Shown piece after piece: positions 60,553 through 64,000 of a stretch of 64,000 nucleotides of DNA; position 1 is the stretch's first letter; each line of letters begins with the position of its first letter. The position numbers and the translations under genes were made by a program. The DNA comes from Streptomyces polyasparticus (GTDB lineage: Bacteria > Actinomycetota > Actinomycetes > Streptomycetales > Streptomycetaceae), in assembly GCF_014493765.1 (NCBI RefSeq), contig NZ_JACTVJ010000017.1, positions 62,001-126,000 of the forward strand, given 5' to 3'. The notes under the pieces are model-generated. The model was not told the DNA's origin, ran no database searches, and saw only the letters and a program-made list of their open reading frames with translations.

Positions 60553-61388
60553 CCTTTGGTCTCTTCGGGCTCGAGGTCATACGGACCGAGCGTCTGTCGC
60601 CGTCGATGGCGCGCGTCACCTTCGTCGGATACGGCGAGGACGCAGGCCTGGCCGGCTTCCGCTCGGGCGGCCTCGACCAGTCCTGCTCGCTGTTCCTGCC
60701 GCAGCCGGGCCAGTCCGAGCCGGTGCTCCCGCCCGCGCAGGAGCCGGGTGCCTGGTACATGGCGTACCGGTCGATGCCCGACGACGAGCGCGCGATCATG
60801 CGCTCGTACACGGTGCGCGCCCAGCGTCCCGAGGCGGGCGAGGTCGACATCGACTTCGCGCTGCACGAGGACGGCGGACCGGCCTGCGTCTGGGCCGAGA
60901 AGGCCGCGCCCGGCGACCGCGTGAAGATGCTCGGCCCGGCCGACGCCGACAACACGGGTGTGCGCTTCAAGCTGCCTGCCGAGGCACCCTGGGTGCTCCT
61001 GTGGGCGGACGAGACGGCGCTTCCGGCCGCCTCGGCGATCCTGGAGACGCTGCCGGCCGGTCTCCCGGTCCGTGCGTTCTTCGAAGTCCCGTACGCAGCC
61101 GACGAGTTGACGCTGGAGACGGCGGCGGACCTGAAGGCGACCTGGCTCGCACGCGAGACCGGCGCCGACGCCCTCGAAGCGATCCGTGCCGCCTCCGACC
61201 TGCCCGACGGGGCCCCGTACATCTGGCTCGCGGGCGAGGCCGGCGCGATGAAGCTGATCCGCCGCCACCTGATCAACGACCGCGGCTACGACCGCCGTTC
61301 GGTCAGCTTCACCGGCTACTGGCGCAAGGGTGCCAGCGAGGACAACCTGCGCGACGAGGCGGCCGCAGGGGTCACCGAAGAGGACTGA
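60549..61388 (+). CDS. desF: Siderophore-interacting FAD-dependent ferric reductase (DesF type)
   Basis: A 279-residue protein of the ViuB/siderophore-interacting family that reduces ferric siderophores in the cytosol to release iron. The N-terminal FAD-binding domain has RTERLSPSMARVTFVG and the diagnostic MRSYTVRAQRPEAGEVDIDFALHE (RxYT motif). The C-terminal domain has WVLLWADETALPAASAILETLP, YIWLAGEAGAMKLIRRHL and GYWRKGASED. GTG at 60549 overlaps the desE stop as GTGA. In the best-known Streptomyces this gene is followed by desABCD; here it is followed by a terminator, an array and the hexosaminidase gene. Confidence 0.93.
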   Translation: MTFGLFGLEVIRTERLSPSMARVTFVGYGEDAGLAGFRSGGLDQSCSLFLPQPGQSEPVLPPAQEPGAWYMAYRSMPDDERAIMRSYTVRAQRPEAGEVDIDFALHEDGGPACVWAEKAAPGDRVKMLGPADADNTGVRFKLPAEAPWVLLWADETALPAASAILETLPAGLPVRAFFEVPYAADELTLETAADLKATWLARETGADALEAIRAASDLPDGAPYIWLAGEAGAMKLIRRHLINDRGYDRRSVSFTGYWRKGASEDNLRDEAAAGVTEED

Positions 61389-61401
61389 CCCCCACAGAAG
61401 T

Positions 61402-61437
61402 CCGGCGCCCCGGGAGACGGTCCTCCCGGGGCGCCGG
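61402..61437. terminator. Terminator between desF and the hexosaminidase gene
   Basis: CCGGCGCCCCGGGAG (61402-61416) pairs perfectly with CTCCCGGGGCGCCGG (61423-61437) around a 6-base loop. It is 14 bases after the desF stop. Confidence 0.85.
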
Positions 61438-61439
61438 CA

Positions 61440-61526
61440 TGTGCGCGGTGCGCAGCTGTGTGCGGTGCGCAGCTCTGTGCGGTGCGCAGCTCTGTGCGGT
61501 GCTCAGCCCTGTGCGCTGCTCAGCTC
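61440..61526. repeat. 17-bp tandem array, about five copies, at the desF-hexosaminidase junction
   Basis: Units of TGTGCGGTGCGCAGCTC at 61459, 61476, 61493 and 61510, preceded by a 19-base variant at 61440. The last unit runs through the hexosaminidase stop codon (61520-61522). The array sits where desABCD would be expected. Confidence 0.92.
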
Positions 61527-63130
61527 GCCGGCCAGGGCACCTTCGCCGACTTGTAGTAGTCCATCCCGAGGGCGTCCCAGCGCGGCCCGTGCGCCGCGAG
61601 CCTGACCTTGTACGCCTCCCAGTCATGCGTGGACGCGGGCGACCAGCCGAGCTCCGCGATCCCCGGCAGCCGCGGGAACGCCATGAACTCGATGTGCTTG
61701 CTCGTCGAGATCGTCTCGGACCACAGCGGCGCCTCCACCCCGAAGATCGAGGATTCCGGCGCCCCGGCCAGATACGTGCCCGGGTCCCAGTCGTACGACC
61801 GGTCCACCTCGACGAGCCCCGCCCAGGCGAGCCCCAGCGGGGTGTCCTTGTTGTACTTCATGTCCAGGTACGAGCGGTCCGCCGGCGAGAGCACCAGCTT
61901 GGTGCCCTTCTTCGCCGCCGCCACGACCTGGTCGCGCTCCGCCTGCCCGGTCTGGTCGTAGCCCCAGTACTGGGCGATCGCACCCTCGGCCGGGTTCGCC
62001 CCGGTCAGCTGGTGCCAGCCCATCACGGTCTTGCCGTACTTGGCGACGACCGGCTGCACCCGGTCCATGAACGTCACGTAGTCCTCGTGCGGCGTCGAGT
62101 GCGCCTCGTCGCCGCCGATGTGGAGGTAGCGGCCCGGCGTGAGGGCCGCGATCTCACGGATCACATCGTCCACGAAGTCGTACGTGATCTCCTTGGGCAC
62201 GCACAGGGAGCTGAAGCCGACGTTCGTGCCGGTGTACAGCGGCGGTGCGACACCGTTGCAGTTCAGCTCGGCGTACGAGGCGAGGGCCGCGTTGGTGTGC
62301 CCCGGCATGTCGATCTCCGGGATCACCTCCAGATAGCGCTCGGAGGCGTAGCGCACGATGTCCTTGTACTGGTCCTTGGTGTAGTAGCCGCCGGGCCCGC
62401 CGCCCACCTGCGTGGACCCGCCGTACTCGGCGAGCCGCGGCCAGGAGTCGATGGCGATGCGCCAGCCCTGGTCGTCGCTGATGTGCAGATGCAGCTTGTT
62501 GACCTTGTACATCGCCATCTGGTCGATGTAGCGCTTGACCTGTTCGACGGTGAAGAAGTGCCGGGACACATCGAGCATCGCCCCGCGGTACGCGAACCGC
62601 GGGGTGTCCTCGATCCGTCCGCCGGCGACCTGCCAAGGGCCCTCCTGCCTGCTGTCCGACTCGATCCGCGGCGGCAGCTGCTGGCGCAGCGTCTGCACGC
62701 CGTGGAACAGACCCGCGGGCTCCTTGGCGGTGATGGTGACCCCGCGCCGGCCCGACGCGAACCGATAGCCCTCCGCCCCCAACTCCTTCGCCTTGCCCGA
62801 GAGTTCGAGCCGGATCCCGTCGCCGCCGCCCTCGTCGGTGACCGGCAGCCGGTAGCCCGTGGACGGCCGCAGCACGCCGGCCAGCTGCTCCCCGATCCGG
62901 CGCGCCTCGCGGGAGCCCTCTTCCACGCGGATCCGGGTGCGGGAGGTGATCTCGTACGGTGATCCGCCGGGCTCGACCTCGGCGGGTGCCGGGATCACCT
63001 GGCCGAGCGGCACGACGCCGGACGCCGCCTTCGCCTCGCCGGCCGGGGCGGCCCCGACGCAGGAGATGCCGACGGCCGCCACGAGCAGCAGCGAGCCGAG
63101 CAGCCGGGGAGTTGTCCATTGCTGTCTCAC
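61520..63130 (-). CDS. Secreted GH20 beta-N-acetylhexosaminidase
   Basis: A 536-residue family 20 glycosidase. A signal peptide (LLGSLLLVAAVGISCVGAAPAGEA) is followed by the GH20b domain (VIPAPAEVEPGGSPYEI) and the catalytic barrel with the diagnostic LHIGGDEAHSTP, whose D-E pair is catalytic. HISDDQGWRIAIDSWPRL, IDMPGHTNAALASYAELNC and GLAWAGLVEVDRSYDW are further landmarks. It releases N-acetylglucosamine from chitooligosaccharides. GTG at 63130 follows GAAGGG at 10 bases. A DasR-type site lies upstream. The last three residues are PAS, encoded within the 17-bp repeat region. Confidence 0.94.
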   Translation of the reverse strand: MRQQWTTPRLLGSLLLVAAVGISCVGAAPAGEAKAASGVVPLGQVIPAPAEVEPGGSPYEITSRTRIRVEEGSREARRIGEQLAGVLRPSTGYRLPVTDEGGGDGIRLELSGKAKELGAEGYRFASGRRGVTITAKEPAGLFHGVQTLRQQLPPRIESDSRQEGPWQVAGGRIEDTPRFAYRGAMLDVSRHFFTVEQVKRYIDQMAMYKVNKLHLHISDDQGWRIAIDSWPRLAEYGGSTQVGGGPGGYYTKDQYKDIVRYASERYLEVIPEIDMPGHTNAALASYAELNCNGVAPPLYTGTNVGFSSLCVPKEITYDFVDDVIREIAALTPGRYLHIGGDEAHSTPHEDYVTFMDRVQPVVAKYGKTVMGWHQLTGANPAEGAIAQYWGYDQTGQAERDQVVAAAKKGTKLVLSPADRSYLDMKYNKDTPLGLAWAGLVEVDRSYDWDPGTYLAGAPESSIFGVEAPLWSETISTSKHIEFMAFPRLPGIAELGWSPASTHDWEAYKVRLAAHGPRWDALGMDYYKSAKVPWPAS

Positions 63131-63224
63131 AAGTCTGTTTCCCTTCGAGTCCCGAATGGGGTGTGGTCCAGTCCTGTGCGCAGTCGAACGGTCACCATGC
63201 GTACCGCGCCCCACTCGAGCGGTC

Positions 63225-63240
63225 AAGGTGTAGACCACTT
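63225..63240. promoter_or_regulatory. DasR-type operator upstream of the hexosaminidase gene
   Basis: AAGGTGTAGACCACTT, read on the minus strand as AAGTGGTCTACACCTT, contains the TGGTCTACACC core of the DasR-responsive element. It lies 95-110 bases upstream of the hexosaminidase GTG and 95 before the divergent gene's ATG. DasR control by amino-sugar status is inferred. Confidence 0.82.
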
Positions 63241-63334
63241 GGAGAGCCCGCCGCCGGCCGGCTCCGGCAGCCGCCGCCGACCGACTCCCGCAGCGCCGGA
63301 CAGCCGGACCGGGGGCTGATGCAGAATCAATGGC

Positions 63335-64000
63335 ATGGCGGAAATCATCCAGCGCGACGGGACCTGGACCTTCGACGGCGACACGCTCCGGCTCGTCCCC
63401 GGACACGACAAGAACGTCGGGCTGCTCCGCAAGACGCTGGGTGAACTGGAGGTCCCCGTACAGGCGTTGGCGGGCATCTCCTTCGAGCACGGCAAGAAGC
63501 AGGGCCGCCTCAGGCTGCGCCTGCGCGAGGGCTCCGATCCGCTGACCCACGTCACGGGCGGCAAGCTGGCCGACTCGGCGGACCCGTATCAGCTGACGGT
63601 GGAGTCGGACCGCTACGGCGTCGCCGAGTACTTCGTGGACGAGGTGCGCAACGCGCATCTGCTGGAACAGGTGCCGACGGACCCGTGCACCGCCTATCTG
63701 CTCGCCGGGCCGCCCGTGCCGATCTCGGTGAGCGCCGGCGACGGCACCGCGAGCTTCGACGGCGAGCGCGTACGCCTGGAGTGGAAGTGGAACACGGAGG
63801 AGGCGAAGGCCGCCGCCGGCACCCGCACCCTCGCCCTGGACGACATCGAGTCCGTCGAGTGGCAGCCGTCGGCCGGCCTGGAGAACGGCTATCTCCGCTT
63901 CAAGGTGAGGAACTCCTCGACGAAGGCGCCGCCGAAGTACGACCCGAACGCGATCGAGCTGTGGGGCTTCAAGAAGGACCCGCTGATGTCCCTGATCGCC
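63335..64000 (+). CDS. DUF4429-family protein, 3' end outside window
   Basis: The first 222 residues of a protein whose 3' end is cut by the window. It starts AEIIQRDGTWTFDGDTLRLVPGHDKNVGLLRKTLGELEVPVQALAGISFEHGKKQGRL across four beta strands. A second similar block begins near residue 135 (SVSAGDGTASFDGERVRLEWKW), so two DUF4429 units follow one another. The domain is common in Streptomyces and resembles a PH-like beta fold. Function unknown. Divergent from the hexosaminidase gene over about 200 bases. Confidence 0.85.
   Translation, partial: MAEIIQRDGTWTFDGDTLRLVPGHDKNVGLLRKTLGELEVPVQALAGISFEHGKKQGRLRLRLREGSDPLTHVTGGKLADSADPYQLTVESDRYGVAEYFVDEVRNAHLLEQVPTDPCTAYLLAGPPVPISVSAGDGTASFDGERVRLEWKWNTEEAKAAAGTRTLALDDIESVEWQPSAGLENGYLRFKVRNSSTKAPPKYDPNAIELWGFKKDPLMSLIA

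Overview
The window is high-GC actinobacterial chromosome, almost certainly Streptomyces. Signs of this are the GC-saturated third codon positions, frequent GTG starts, GGAGG-type ribosome sites, Tat and lipoprotein signals, and family content such as PrsW, DUF993, an S37 peptidase, PucR, a desferrioxamine-type receptor and a GH20 hexosaminidase. From memory, the order of the conserved genes (mmsA, copZ-copA, citA, recD2, ureohydrolase, tesB, acyl-CoA dehydrogenase, leucine operon, desE-desF, hexosaminidase) follows the S. coelicolor core region around SCO2726-SCO2787. This was not checked by alignment. I see no rRNA, tRNA, CRISPR array, transposase or prophage.

Layout. 1-5.8 kb: minus-strand myo-inositol operon iolC - aldolase - iolB - iolD - mmsA (cut by the window edge), with a divergent TIM-barrel dehydratase/epimerase and an AraC regulator. 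8-14 kb: small HTH protein, MMPL exporter with divergent TetR and twin operators, proton antiporter, PrsW protease. 13.6-16.5 kb: CsoR-type box, copZ, copA. 16.5-17 kb: a gene-free, hairpin-rich stretch that looks like a small RNA locus. 17-21 kb: citrate synthase and RecD2. 21.8-27.7 kb: a LacI-controlled catabolic operon (Gfo/Idh/MocA oxidoreductase, DUF993, TIM-barrel isomerase), separated from its regulator by 1.5 kb of tandem repeats and a long hairpin. 28-36.5 kb: acetyltransferases, including a MarR-GNAT fusion, a TIM-barrel enzyme, GH3 glycosidase, secreted proteins and an S37 peptidase. 36.5-40 kb: a fused asymmetric ABC exporter. 40-46.5 kb: ureohydrolase, TPP enzyme, sodium symporter and PucR regulator. 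46.5-53 kb: DUF2867 protein, TetR, CDF transporter, TesB thioesterase and acyl-CoA dehydrogenase. 53-59.4 kb: leucine/isovalerate catabolic operon with divergent TetR and twin operators. 59.4-64 kb: iron box, desE, desF, GH20 hexosaminidase with a DasR-like site, and a partial DUF4429 gene.

Three things stand out. (1) The genome is rich in short tandem repeats, both intergenic (17, 20, 26, 38, 39, 40 and 43 bp units) and inside genes (12, 18, 27 and 33 bp units that keep frame). (2) A dispersed intergenic element occurs three times and has paired hairpins whose stems differ by compensating base changes. (3) desF is followed directly by the hexosaminidase gene, so the desABCD siderophore biosynthesis genes usually found between them are absent here, and a 17-bp repeat array occupies the junction.
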